Translations under genes and position numbers: made by a program
The notes under the pieces: model-generated
The model's input: the letters and a program-made list of their open reading frames with translations, nothing else
What the model was told of the DNA's origin: nothing
Database searches by the model: none
Part shown: positions 1-11,169 of the stretch, piece after piece
Position numbering within the stretch: the stretch's first letter is position 1
How the letters are laid out: each line of letters begins with the position of its first letter
From: Sternotherus odoratus
Lineage: Eukaryota; Chordata; Testudines; Kinosternidae
Assembly (NCBI GenBank): GCA_032164245.1
Contig: JAVMKO010000003.1
Coordinates: forward strand, 85,480,390 to 85,544,389
Reading direction: 5' to 3'
Length of the DNA stretch: 64,000 nt

Positions 1-161
1 TGATACAGTCAGGCAGATTTAGCACAAAATTTCCATTACTGACAGTCTAACCAACCTCCATCCCACTTCAGTTGTCACTAGTCATCTGTAAGCCATGGTG
101 ATGTGTGAAGACAAAATTGGGAAAGAAGATACCCAGAGGTTATGGTGTGTTCTAACCAAGA

Positions 162-605
162 GGTGGGCAAACTTTTTGGCCCGAGGGCCACATCGGGGTT
201 GCAGAATTGCATGGAGGGCCATGTAGGGAAGGCTGTGCCTCCCCGAACAACCTGCCCCTGCCCCCTATCTGACCCCTTCCCACTTCTCGCCCCCTGACTG
301 CCCTCCTCAGAACCCTTGACCCATCCAACCCCCCTGCTCCTTGTTCCTTACCACCCCCTCCAGAGACCCCACCCCCCACTAACCACTCCCCCGGACCCCA
401 CCCCCTATCTAATCCCCCCTGTTCCTTGTCCCCTGACTGCCCCCTCCAGAGACTCCCTGCCCCTACCCCCCCCCCCCCGGGACCCCACCCTCATCCAACC
501 CACTGCTCCTTGTCCCCTGACCACCACCTTCCCAACCCACCCCCATACACCCCCCTGGCCCCAACAGACTCACCGGGACTCCCACACCCCATCCAACCCC
601 ACCTG
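162..605. repeat. GC-rich interspersed repeat, hAT-like fragment
   Basis: The left edge (gtgggcaaactttttggc, then gagggccacatc) matches the start of the element at 20251-21016, so this is a second, partial copy. The interior is C-rich and loosely tandem: blocks of the type ctgctccttgtcccctgac recur with a period near 100 bp between 320 and 540. No matching right terminus is visible. The open frames here are by-products of stop-poor CCC-rich sequence. Confidence 0.6.
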
Positions 606-1196
606 GATCGATGATTATTAACGACTATTACTCAGCATGGACCACAAACCAGGATCCTTGTCTGCAGATACTCCAGCCTTCGGAGAGCTAGCTGAAGATG
701 AAACCAATTAAAATGAGAGTAAATATATTGATTCTGCTTTACAGCTTACTCCAAATCTTTTCTTGGTTTGTCTGCCCCCAATCCACGACCAAAGAGATCA
801 GTGTTGTTCCACGTTCTTGGCCACCTTATAGTGACGATTTGAGGGCTACCTTTGAGCACCTGCAAAAAGGACCTGCAGGAAAGACTACAAACTTCTCCTT
901 TAGTCTCTTGAACAGCAATAATAAGCAATGACTCAGCTTTGGAATTAGGTGACATTTCAATAGCTTGGCAGCTGCAGAGCTAATATTTGCAAATAGAGTC
1001 CATAGTGATAGCATGGGGGGTGGGGAGGGGGAAAGAGGGGAAGGGGACTTTCAAGACTTCTATGGACTGTGAACAGTCTCTCAACAGAAGTGGTGAAAAG
1101 CCCCACTGCTTGAAACATTTACTGCTAGAATGAGCAAAGTAAGGAACTCTCCTGATCTGGCTGGGAAGAGGATAGAGTGGATGACCTTTTCCATAT
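606..1196. other. Unassigned non-coding stretch
   Basis: No gene or repeat recognised. There is one purine-rich G tract at about 1014-1048. A 77-codon open frame at 698-931 has no family resemblance I can name. Confidence 0.5.
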
Positions 1197-1198
1197 TA

Positions 1199-2029
1199 CA
1201 GTAAAACCTCCATTTAACGGACTAATTCGGGTGAGGGGGTGTCCGTTAAATGAAAAAGTCCGTTATTTAATAATAAAAGAACCGAGCTGTTGAAGCAGCA
1301 GCCCGACCGCCACAGGGTCGGGGCGGCAGCTCCGCAGCCCGCCTGCTGCCAGGACCAGGGTGGCAGCCGGGAGCTGTCAACCAGCCCGCCCGGGTTCCGG
1401 CTGATGGGACCCAGGCGGCAGCCGGAAGCAGGCAGCCAGCCCGCCGGCTGCCGGGAGCCGGCAGCCAGCTCGCCCGCAGGTGGGACCCGGCCGCCAGCCA
1501 GCCCGCCCGGAGGCGGGAGCTGGCAGCCAGCCCGCCCGCTTGCGGGACTCGGGTGGGAGCCGGGAGCTGGCAGCCCGCCCGCAGGCGGAACTCGGGCGGG
1601 AGCCGGAAACCGTCAGCCAGCCTGCCTGCAGGCGGGACTCGGGCGGGAGCCGGGAGCCGGCAGCCCGCCCACTGGCAGGACTCGGGCGGGAGCCGGAAAC
1701 CGTCAGCCAGTCCGCCTGCAGGCGGGACTCGGGCGGGAGCCGGCAGCCAGCTCGCCCGCAGGCGGGACCCGGGTGGCAGCGGGGAGCCGGCAGCCAGCCC
1801 GCCCGCTGCCTGGACCCGGGCGGCAGCGGGGAGCCGGCAGTCAGCCCGCCCGCTGCCGTGACCTGGGTGCTAGCCGGGAGCCGGCAGCCAGCCCGCCCGC
1901 TGCCTGGAGCCGGGTGGCAGCCGGGAGCCGGCAGCCAGCCCGCCAGAAATGGATCCGGAATGCATCAGACTTTTGTCCGTTGCATCCGAAGTCCGTTAAA
2001 TCGAGGTCCGTTAAATCGAGGGTTTACTG
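1199..2029. mobile_element. pogo/Tigger-like MITE with GC-rich tandem cargo
   Basis: The element starts CAGTAAAACCTCCATTTAAC and ends with the near-complement GTTAAATCGAGGGTTTACTG. It is bounded by TA on both sides (1197-1198 and 2030-2031). CAGT-type termini with a TA target duplication are the signature of the pogo/Tigger branch of Tc1/mariner (established knowledge). There is no transposase, so it is non-autonomous. Positions 1290-1960 hold a CpG-rich array of imperfect units of roughly 45-55 bp built on gccggcagccagcccgcccg. Long open frames in three phases across the array (the longest 263 codons from 1290) reflect this composition, not a gene. Confidence 0.8.
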
Positions 2030-2031
2030 TA

Positions 2032-4675
2032 ATCTTAGTTCTGTGTTTACATTACATTATGGATTTTTTAGCATAGTATGATGAAGTTAAAGTGAAAAAG
2101 AACATCAGTCCATTAACATTAAGCACTGTTCCTTTTTTGTTGACTGCCTTTCAGTTCATTAAGATGTACATTATAACAAATAGAAATATCTATCTCTAAC
2201 TACATGCCTAAATAAGACAGAGCTTCAGCTACATCTAGTGGCCACAGGCTCAGTACTGCAGACTCTGCAGCCATGCCAGATTTTTTTCTTAATCTGTCAT
2301 GTTAAATTACTCCTGTTCTATCTCAATATGTACAATGGGAATTGAATCTAAGCATATTTCATGTTAGTTTCAACAATTTAAGTGGCTTCTTAACAAATCT
2401 GTGTGATCATCTGTACACTATTGTCTTTCATTTGCAGTGTTTGATTAAAAGCTTTGGGGAAAAAGGAGCTCGCTTCAAAAGGTGAGAACATTTTCTAAAG
2501 AGCTTATAGCACAACATATTGTTGTGTGAACGATCCAGATCAGAGAACACATGGACTAGGTAGGTTACCTATGTAATGATGTGCCCAGCCTTTGTTGTCA
2601 TGGGGTCAATTCTCTGATAGGCAATTCAGGTCTTCCATACTACTTTAGGGTGCAAGCCTGCAGACAGTGTCAATGTGTGTCTTAAAGGCAATTCCCTTCC
2701 CCCAAAACAATAAAGTACATTTTAAAGTGTTTATTTTGGTATTTATTTAACCTAAATTAAATTGAGAAGTGTAAAACTGAACAGAGCCATTTGCCAGTCT
2801 TCTCAACCAGGGGATTATGTGAAGTTGTGCAGAGAGAGGTCAATGGATCGGAGGAAATGGAGAAATGATAGCCTAAAAAAGGTTGAGCAGAAGGCTTAAG
2901 ACTGCATGTTGGACAAGGCTGATCTTAACTTTGTGATTGACTTGAAAAGGCGAAGGATCCTTGCTGAGTTAGGTGAAGCATAGATACACTAAGCACTTAT
3001 TTAAATGAAGGTAGAATGGACATCTTACAGACTTAAAAAACTTCACACTTTCTCGTGCAGTGGTTTAACATTAGCTAACTAGTCTGCAATATAATATTCA
3101 CAGTATTTTTGAGTGGCTCAAAATCTATTCCTTCTTCAGCCCCCTTGCATTGTGCTTCTTTTTTTATCTAAGCAGCAGATAAAAAGGCAGTGTGGGTTTC
3201 AAAGTCCTACCATGAGCCTAAGTTCTTCCTACACAACAATCAAATGTACTATCAGCATGTTACATGGCATAGAAGGAGGTTGAGACAGGATAACATTTTC
3301 CCAAAGCACCCTACTGTATCTAATAGTTGGAGCCTGATTTTATGAGGTGCTGAGCACCCATACTTGCTATGAATTTTAGCTGCAGGTATAGGTGTTTGCC
3401 ACTTCTTAAAATCATGCCCATTATGTTTTATTTTACTTTACCAGTAGCCTTAGCAATTGTTACGTTGGTGAACAGCTTTCCTGGTGAACATGCTACTTAT
3501 AAGAAGCGTCAAAAAGATTAGGTAAAACAAAAGAGACGAGGAATAGTGCTGAGAATTTTAGGAATACTGAATATCAATGGATAGAAGCCTTTTATTTTTT
3601 TAATGTAGCAAATCTCTTTTTCTTTGATATGGCTATTAAGGTTGGACACTAATCAAACTGCCTATGAGGGAGAGAGAGTCTCTCGCTCTCTTTCACTCTC
3701 TCTCAGATAGACTGGTACTGAAACACCTGACCGTTCTCTATTAAAATCCTGATGTTGCAAATGTCTTTTCTATAATGCGACAAAAAGAGAAACAGAGAAC
3801 ATACAATAATAGTGGCTCATCTGTTCAGTCATTTGATGTGCTTCTCTATTGTTGCAGTTCCTGAGACTCAGCTTTATCCTGTATGTGAGCTCTGATTTTA
3901 ACGATAGTGGCATGCTATTGAAATGAGTAAATACAATTTCTGAAACTCTTTTCTACTGACAAAATGTACTCAAAGCACACGCAAGCCTGAGAAACTGCCA
4001 CTGTCTTGGGTCCCAAATTCCTTTGATTTCTAGACTTATTTTTATTTTCCCGACAATGTTATCTGCCAGTTTTTAAAAAGCCAATAACTTTGCCTTCATC
4101 ATTTATTCTGCTGCCCTCGCCGTTAGGTCAAATTTGGTCCCGTAGTTGGTCCCCAATGACTCCTCTGTCAACATGAGAGATGAGAGACAGATGGAACAGA
4201 TGAGTTTAAGGGGTAGGCCAGATCCATGGCATAAGCCTTACATGTCCCAGTAATGTAGGAACACCTTAGTGGCTGCTCTGCAGGAATTGAAGGCTCCATG
4301 GGGTAGGAGAGGGTACAAGGCCCATGCATGGACAATGGTAACTTTCTGTTCAATCATGTCCTCTACCAGCCCTGTAAAGGTTTTTGGTATAAATGAACAT
4401 TGGTACCTTCAGTAGTAACTAACCCTGTAATCCCTATTGCACGGTAATACCTCACCCAGGAGAAATTTCGGGAGAAGAAGCCAGTGGGGAGACAGACACA
4501 GGAGGGACGTGAAACAGAATGGAGGCATGGATCTCCATAGAGAGAGATGACCGTAGCTTCTGGTCAATCTCCAAAGATCCATAGATTGCAGAATATAAAC
4601 TCCCTACCAAATCTGCATGTGTGGAAAACAGTCTCTGCCAAAGAAACATTTAAATGGAAACTCCACCAATCCAGA
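2032..4675. other. AT-rich non-coding stretch
   Basis: No gene is supported. A (GA)n/(CT)n run at about 3666-3706 is nearly self-complementary. A CTCF-like half match (tggccactagatg on the minus strand) lies near 2240. Nothing else is recognised. Confidence 0.5.
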
Positions 4676-4678
4676 CTT

Positions 4679-4822
4679 GAGAGACAAGGTAGGTGAGGTA
4701 ATATCTCTTATTGGATCAACTCTGTCGGTAAGAGAAACAAACTAGTCCAATAAAAGATATTTCCTCACCCACCTTGTCTCTCTTAATATCCTAGGACTGA
4801 CACAGCTACAACTACACTGCAT
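4679..4822. repeat. Inverted pair of Penelope/hammerhead-type repeat tails
   Basis: Two 37-nt arms (4679-4715 and 4746-4782) are inverted copies with three mismatches. The right copy continues into cctaggactgacacagctac, the 3' tail of the same repeat family seen at 14908-15024 and 34313-34405. The left copy points left and the right copy points right, so they are head-to-head. Assignment to Penelope-like elements is inference. Confidence 0.6.
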
Positions 4823-7800
4823 GCAACCCAGACTTGGGCAGTTTCCATGCCCTATCACAGGAATAACATAAGCAGGGGACAGTTTAATTCTTAGATTTTG
4901 TAGAACAATAAACTTTGACAAAACCTGAGCCTCACAGAAATGTTTTCATATTTTTTTCTAATTATTATGGAAAGTTGCTTTTTTTAAACATTCCTCTGCA
5001 GCACTTGAAACCCAAACTCTGTAACATTGGACTAGTGAATAAGAACAAGAAAAAGGAACTGACTAAAAAGTGATCTGCCTGCTTTCACTGTCCATGCTGA
5101 GAGAAATATTAAAAGTAAACAAAGAGCATTCATAGCGAAAGGGAAATAATTTCATTTTTAGTTACGTACGGTGTTGCATTAACACAGAAAGGGAATTTGT
5201 TTACTTTTAAATACACATTTCACTTTGGCCCTTTTTACAAAAATAAGGCAATTTCCAAGCCAAGCAATTATAGTTTGACTCTTTGCACGTATGACTGAAT
5301 AAATTATTCATTTCATCCCCTAGTAGTGTAGATAATGGTGCTAAGGTGCAGAATAGTTGCCATCTTTCCACCTGAAAGTGACTACACTTCAGAGCTTCCC
5401 TTTTTACATATATTATACATCAGTGTTTTGGATTGCTCCCGTAGAATATTGTAGCACTGGTTCCTGACATGGAATTATTATGGAGTAAACTGTTATATAG
5501 TTTTTTATAACATGTAATAGTTTGGCAGTAAGTTTATTTTCTTCTGAATTTTAATGTACCTCCCTTCTCCAGTTTTATTAGTTTGTTTGCAGAATCCCTT
5601 AAATTGAACTGGTCATCGGTCATTCAGATGTATGCTTGTTATTCCACAGATAAAAATGGTTCTGAAAAAAATATCCCTTTAAGAAAATAGCTGCTTTTCT
5701 TTTAATATGCAAACCACAAGGGGGCGCAAACACCCAATATATTCAGGGTTGAAAAGAGTGTATTTCAAAGCTGACCACCCATAACAGATTAGTGGATTAA
5801 TATTTTGCTCTAAAGGACCTGGCCTTTACTGATGACATCAATTTATATCCAGCCCAGGCTTTTACAGTTGTAAAAGTCATTGAGACTATAAACTTCACAA
5901 TAGATGTCAACCTATTCTTGGTGTGCTCTGCAGTGCACCCCATAAACAGCCCTGATGAGGTAACTGGTCTTGCAAGACCCAGCTAAGGCTGTAATGGCTT
6001 TATCAGCACCAGCAAAGCTGTTGTCCCTATATTTTGATCTAACCCCAAGACAGTGAAATTATTTTATTAATCAGTATCTATTTTTCTGACACATGTGCTT
6101 GGTGCTATGTGAAAGCTTATCCTTGATCTCCCCTGCAACTAAAGCAGTGTGTCTATTTATGGACATGGCTTAAAGAACAGTAGTACGTACCATATTAGAA
6201 CTTGTTGAAAAACAGCCAAAGTACAGAGGTCAGGTTTCCTGTACTATAAGCAAATTAACAGGATGCAAGACCACAAGGTTTATGAATATCTGGTAAACTA
6301 GGCTACTGTACATATTTCACTAAAATATTTTGCCCAAACTACAAATTTAAACAGATCTATAAACACTACAAAAAGGCCACATAGGACCAACTCAAGGCCT
6401 TCTACTGCTCCATATTAAGTCAGTGAAAATTTTATCATTGACTTTACTTCCAAGAGATTAGGGTCAGGCCCTAACTGTTTGGTAGACAATGCTGTGAAAA
6501 AGAAAATGTAGCTTGAAATGTAAAAGAAATATAGTTATGACAGCCACCATGATCTGACTTTATTAGCAATTAAGTGACAATGTAGGTGATGTGATTATAA
6601 ATGTGTTATGCAAATTTATCTGTGGTATCTCCTCAAAAGGTTGATACAAATTCTTTATACTATTTCTCTCTGCACAAAACCAGTGCTTTGCAGAGTTCTG
6701 TATGATCGGACATTGTCTGCAGGAACTGGAGCACAGGAGTTACGCAATAAGGTGTATGCAAATAGATTTTTCCTGTGTGCCTATAAAACTACCTATTTAT
6801 GGAAAAGCTTACAGGGGAGGATTTATCACTGTACACAGACTAAGAAGTAATGCTTCAGCTAAGAAGAATCCATGTTTTCATCAACTTTATAAATCAAGAA
6901 TCCATAGCAGTAAGCAGAAGACTATTCCCTTGTTTTAGGAGGCTATTGAAGAGGACTTAAATATAAGCAAGTATAGTAGTCAGATTAGTTTGTTTTACGC
7001 CAGAAAAAAAGAAAAAACCTAAGGAAGCTGTCAAAGCCATGTGTAGGACACAAGAGCCTCAAAAATTGAAAAAGGTTTATTTAGTGCCAAATTAGGCAGC
7101 AGGTATTAAGACTGTATCTGGATTCTTCTAAACATGAAGTTTTAGGACAATTGATAAGATATGGCATTTGATATTAAATTTAGTGTCTCACAAAATTAGT
7201 CATCACTATCTGAAACATACTGTTGTCTCTTCACAGTCAGGTCTAAGGAGAGAATATTTCCTACCCAGAAATACTGGGGAGTAAGAGATCATTATACTAC
7301 TGCCACCCCCTCCCGCCAAACCTGCACACCTGCTTGTCTCTAGTGTAGCCTGTTGGCGTACTTTATGAACATTAGCCATTTTGAGGAGGATTATGATTTT
7401 TCACATCATTGATAAACTAGCTACTAACAAGTTTGGGGGTAAAGCTAAAGTATCACTTTTTTTTTTTTTTAAACCATCAGTTGTTTGGCAATATTAACCA
7501 GCTTAATTTCCCAGCTCGCTTTATAACATGGTAATTTACACACCTCTCTATCTGGGGTTACTGGTTTCTGTTTACACATCCTTGTTCAAAAATTCAACTA
7601 CATAATAGTTTTGTTCTTTCCCATCACAACTGAACTCACAACACTGAAAAAATAATTTAAAAAGAAATTAAAAAGGGGCTGGTGTTAGATCAGTGTGAAA
7701 CTTGGGAAGTATAACTAAATGAGATTATAAGTATTATTAGGGATATGATCCTGCTGTCTTACTGAAGTAAGGATTTACATGGGAGGGATTTTGTTGGGGA

Positions 7801-8629
7801 TTTTGGGGGGGGGGGGCAGGGGAGAAGGAAGAGGAAGAAAAAAAAGGGGACAGTAAGATTTGTCCCTTAAAAGAACAAAATTTATACATTGCCTTATAAT
7901 GAAAGGAAGTTTTTTCTCCCCCCTTTTAAAATACTAGAATCAAATGGGTATGAATTCATTTAATTGGGAATTAGTTGGCAACTATGTTGGGGGGGAGGGG
8001 GGGAAGTGTATCAGAGTTGTCCCACAAGTTTAAAATTTTCTACTGTAACTACTAGGTATTTCCTTTTCCTAAATCACTAAATATGAAAAACAGAAGATTT
8101 CAATGTGATGCATGTCTTTTAGTTTCATACAGCAATCTATGTAAACCAAATAATCAAAGATGGCATAGAAAAAAATCCCCACCACCTAATGAATCCATCT
8201 TTTAAATAACCCTTCAACGTGACATAGTAACAAAAGAGAAAAAAAAAGTCTAACATGTACGTGGAAGAGAATTTATAAAATTACAAGTTTAATAGATAAA
8301 TATAATAAATACTTTATGCATCATAATTCTGGACAACTACATTTAAAGCAACTATGCTGGCAAGTCACACACAAAAAGTTGCTTCTTGGCAACTTTATTT
8401 TTGATAAAACCACACTGACAGGCATATTACAATGTTTCTTATTAAGCTTTATGCCATAATTATGTTTAAATCCTGCTCTCCTGAGCTCAATATACATTGG
8501 TGCAATGTAATTCTACTTTGGAATGTTTTCCTGCACACCAACACAGTTTTACAGGTAGATGTTCTACTTACCAGGGGCAAGGGGAGTTCTGAAGAAAAAA
8601 AAAAATTTGGTAAATGACTTCTAGAAAAA
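4823..8629. other. Non-coding 3' flank of CITED2
   Basis: AT-rich sequence without a supported gene. It contains the CTCF-like site at 5714 and G runs near 7807 and 7990. The part at about 5040-5310 lacks recognisable repeats and could be conserved non-coding DNA, which needs alignment to test. Confidence 0.5.
5714..5727 (+). promoter_or_regulatory. Candidate CTCF binding site
   Basis: CCACAAGGGGGCGC matches the core of the vertebrate CTCF consensus at all but one weakly constrained position. It lies about 3 kb beyond the inferred 3' end of CITED2, where a domain boundary would be plausible. Occupancy is not shown by sequence. Confidence 0.5.
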
Positions 8630-8634
8630 ACTAA

Positions 8635-8990
8635 AGCATTTCTTAACTTTTTATTGACATTGGCAAATTAAAATAGAATAAATTAACAATATTTTCTCAA
8701 AAAAATGTTTTGTACAAAAATACTGTCAAAATTTCCTAAAAAGCTTTCAACACAGTAGTATTTTTTCATGTACGGAATAAACTATATTAGCACAGTGTCA
8801 AAAATGTTGAAGACAGAAACAAAAATCAAAATCTGTGAAATGTTTGCCACGGACTAGTCAACATTCCATCCACACCATATTATTGTCTGTACATATGGGG
8901 GAGGGGGACTGGGTAGCAGATTTTAAGTAACATTATTCTTTTCCTGATCTAGGAGGGGTTGGCCCACATCTGTTAAGCTTCCAGTTTAGC

Positions 8991-9027
<37 letters not shown>

Positions 9028-9536
9028 TGCACTGCAATGCATAGTTAAAAATTAAGCAAGATGGCAGCATTTGTGCAGTAATATCTGCCCTTCAAAGTTC
9101 ATGCAACCAACTAATGCAATTTTTTCCCTGTTCACTCAGAATCTGAATGCAGTTCAAGTCATTAGAAATCATGGTTTACAAAATCCACAAGATTAAGCAA
9201 TTTGCCAAGATTAATATCTAACAGCTGAACACTGTCAAAATTATGGACATGTTACTGTGAGGAAATTAAGAAGGGGGGGGGGTGAGAGGAGGGGAATATA
9301 AAAAGCCAGAGTTAGCCAGAAATTATTATTATTATTACAGGAAGGGAAGCGAGTGTAAAAAGAAAGAAAGAAAAAAAGCCAGCCATTATTTAAAAACAAC
9401 CCCAGTTTATACAAGCTTAGAGTTTACTCTGTTTTCCAGATTCTCAACCTTCCCAGCACTGAAAAGCTGAGATGCTGTGTCTAAGGGAATGTTTTCATTC
9501 ACACGGATAGAAAGTCCTTTGTTTGTTCTAAAGCAG
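8635..9536 (-). other. CITED2: CITED2 3'UTR (inferred extent)
   Basis: The sequence between the stop codon and the first good AATAAA is AT-rich, with no transposon recognised. An uninterrupted run of 29 A on the plus strand (8996-9024) would appear as a U29 tract in the mRNA. The end is inferred from the poly(A) signal only. Confidence 0.5.
8650..8655 (-). terminator. CITED2: Probable CITED2 polyadenylation signal
   Basis: On the minus strand this reads AATAAA. It lies about 880 nt past the CITED2 stop codon, which agrees with the roughly 0.9-kb 3'UTR usual for vertebrate CITED2. A second AATAAA on the same strand at about 8394-8399 is an alternative distal signal. Confidence 0.5.
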
Positions 9537-10241
9537 TCAGCAGCTCACTCTGCTGGGCTGTTGTTTGCAAACGAAGTCTGTCATGAAATCAAACTCGTTC
9601 TGTCCCAACCACAGCTCAGGAAGCTCCTTGATGCGGTCCAAACCCATTTCTATGACTAAGGACATGAGCACCTCCTCATCTATGAAGTCAGTGTCTATGA
9701 CATTGGGAGGCAGCATTGCTGCAGGGACGTGGGGGACTGAAGGAGGCATGCCACTGCCGCTGCTGCTATGCTTCGGGTTGCAGTCTCTGAAATGCTGGTT
9801 TGTTCCGTTCATCGGGTGATTTGCAGGGTGCAAGTCCGGCATGTAGTGGTTGTGAGGATAAGGATGGTGGCTGAAATACTGGTTGTTCAGCTTCTGCAGC
9901 TGCATGCTGGCCGTTAAGGGGCCTCCTTGGCTTGCAACAGGGGGGGCCATGAACTGAGAATTAGTGAATCTTGCCGTGGGAGGCAGGCTGCTGGGAGGGT
10001 GCCCCCCATTCACGTTCCCGGGCCCCATGGCATGTCTGATCCCGCCATTTGCGTTCATATTTCCAGCTCCATAGTGTATATGCTCGCCCATCAAGGCGCT
10101 GAAGGCATGTTGCTGCTGTTGGTGGTGGTGGTGGGGGCTCGGAAACTGACCCATCCCCATTCGATGTGCAGGGTGGTGATGAAGCCCGCTTGTTCCATCG
10201 GGGAATCGCCCATGATTCATGGCCATCATGTGGTCTGCCAT
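9537..10241 (-). CDS. CITED2: CITED2, Cbp/p300-interacting transactivator with Glu/Asp-rich C-terminal domain 2
   Basis: The 234-residue protein is a transcriptional co-regulator. It binds the TAZ1 (CH1) domain of CBP/p300 in the nucleus, competes with HIF-1alpha and co-activates TFAP2 (established for the family). Visible parts are a conserved N-terminus [13 protein letters not shown], a His/Gln run near residues 37-44 (HHHHQQQQ), the conserved LQKLNNQYF block near 115-123, and an intact acidic C-terminal transactivation domain at about 177-226 with [13 protein letters not shown] and the p300-contacting [14 protein letters not shown]. It ends KQQPSRVSC, as in other vertebrates. The Ser/Gly-rich junction that makes human CITED2 270 residues is reduced to SSSGSG at about 159-164. 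The reading frame stays open upstream to 10511, but that part is intronic. I chose the ATG at 10241 because the family N-terminus begins there, 7 nt inside a spliced exon. Confidence 0.97.
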   Translation of the reverse strand: MADHMMAMNHGRFPDGTSGLHHHPAHRMGMGQFPSPHHHHQQQQHAFSALMGEHIHYGAGNMNANGGIRHAMGPGNVNGGHPPSSLPPTARFTNSQFMAPPVASQGGPLTASMQLQKLNNQYFSHHPYPHNHYMPDLHPANHPMNGTNQHFRDCNPKHSSSGSGMPPSVPHVPAAMLPPNVIDTDFIDEEVLMSLVIEMGLDRIKELPELWLGQNEFDFMTDFVCKQQPSRVSC

Positions 10242-10248
10242 TTGCCAC

Positions 10249-10764
10249 CTAGGAAGTGAACAGAGAGACTTCTTAAAATCCACAGATCTTCCCCACCCTC
10301 TTTCACACTTACACGGGGCCCTTAAAAAGCCAGCCCAGGAGCCCCCCTCCTCTCCGAGACAGCGTGCAGCGGTGCTCCGCTGCACAATGCTACTGACTTC
10401 TCTGCAAGAAGTCTGCAGCCCAAAGAACTCACCCACCTTCCCTGCACACCTAGCAACTGAAAGTATCGCGCACAGCACCCGCCTCCCCAACCCATTCGCC
10501 CGTCTTTCCATGCCAAGCCATGGGAGCCTTGCAAAAGATCCCCTGCAAAGAGCAGCAAACGCGCCGCACCTCCCCTTGGGTCAAGAACTTTTGGAATTAA
10601 GTCCACAAGGCTTTTTCCCCGGACTGTATTTTTATAACACGTATGTAAGGAGCTTAAGATGCACCGCTGAGAATGGCCCCTGCTCTTTCTTGCACCGCGC
10701 TGCCGCTCTCCGCCAAAGTATAAACAAGCAAACAACAGTCAAAAAACCCCTCCATGACACTCAC
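10249..10764 (-). other. CITED2: CITED2 5'UTR intron
   Basis: On the minus strand a GTGAGT donor at 10764-10759 follows an exon ending CGAGAGCGGG. A pyrimidine-rich TTCACTTCCTAG acceptor ends at 10249. The whole CDS therefore sits in exon 2 with only 7 nt of leader (GTGGCAA), the arrangement known for CITED2. The 516-bp size is read from these sites; no transcript was available. Confidence 0.75.
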
Positions 10765-10988
10765 CCCGCTCTCGTGTTGTTGGTGCTGCTCCAAGGGTGT
10801 CGAGAAAATTAGTCAGTAAAACTCGCCCAGCATAGAGAGGGCTTTTCTTTCCCTCTTCCCGGTGGTGACCGGAGGATACTAATTATTAATTAGTGTTGGT
10901 ATTGCTGCGGCGACGGCTGCTGCAGACACGAAAGCTGTTTCTCGCTCCTCTGCGAGGCTCATCAGCCCCTGCCAACAATGAGCTGTGT
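10765..10988 (-). other. CITED2: CITED2 non-coding exon 1 (inferred)
   Basis: This is the GC-richer minus-strand segment upstream of the splice donor at 10764. The 5' limit is set about 30 nt downstream of the TATA-like TATATTAACT, giving about 224 nt. Another donor-like GGGTAAGAG lies near 10991-10999, so an alternative first exon is possible. Confidence 0.4.
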
Positions 10989-11010
10989 TTCTCTTACCCA
11001 GCTTGGCCAC

Positions 11011-11020
11011 AGTTAATATA
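11011..11020 (-). promoter_or_regulatory. CITED2: TATA-like element of the CITED2 promoter
   Basis: TATATTAACT on the minus strand lies about 250 nt upstream of the exon 1 donor. It is the best TATA-like match near the expected start. CITED2 lies in GC-rich promoter sequence, so initiation may be dispersed and this box unused. Confidence 0.35.
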
Positions 11021-11086
11021 GGATTTCAGAAGGGAGGAGCAAAACCCTCACAGGCAACCAGAAGTAAAACCTGGAGCAAACGAAGG

Positions 11087-11100
11087 GGGGGGGGGGGGGG
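11087..11100 (+). repeat. Uninterrupted G run
   Basis: A run of about 14 G lies in the CITED2 upstream region, flanked by further G/A-rich sequence. It is a possible G-quadruplex or an unstable homopolymer. Confidence 0.7.
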
Positions 11101-11169
11101 AGAGGGAGAAAAAAAGGCCAGGCGGATCTGGAAGGAATCCAAAGAATCCTGTTCGTTCTGGTTGAGCGA

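Noticed and set aside
698..931. 77-codon frame with a hydrophobic N-terminus
   Set aside because: It could look like a signal peptide, but there is no homologue I can name, no promoter or splice context, and the length is expected by chance.
1290..2081. 263-codon open frame on the plus strand
   Set aside because: It lies wholly in the GC-rich tandem interior of the Tigger-like MITE, and overlapping frames are open too. Ala/Gly/Pro/Arg repeats reflect composition.
10242..10511. N-terminal extension of the CITED2 open frame to 324 codons
   Set aside because: The upstream 90 codons cross the splice acceptor at 10249 into the intron and do not resemble any CITED protein. The family start is the ATG at 10241.
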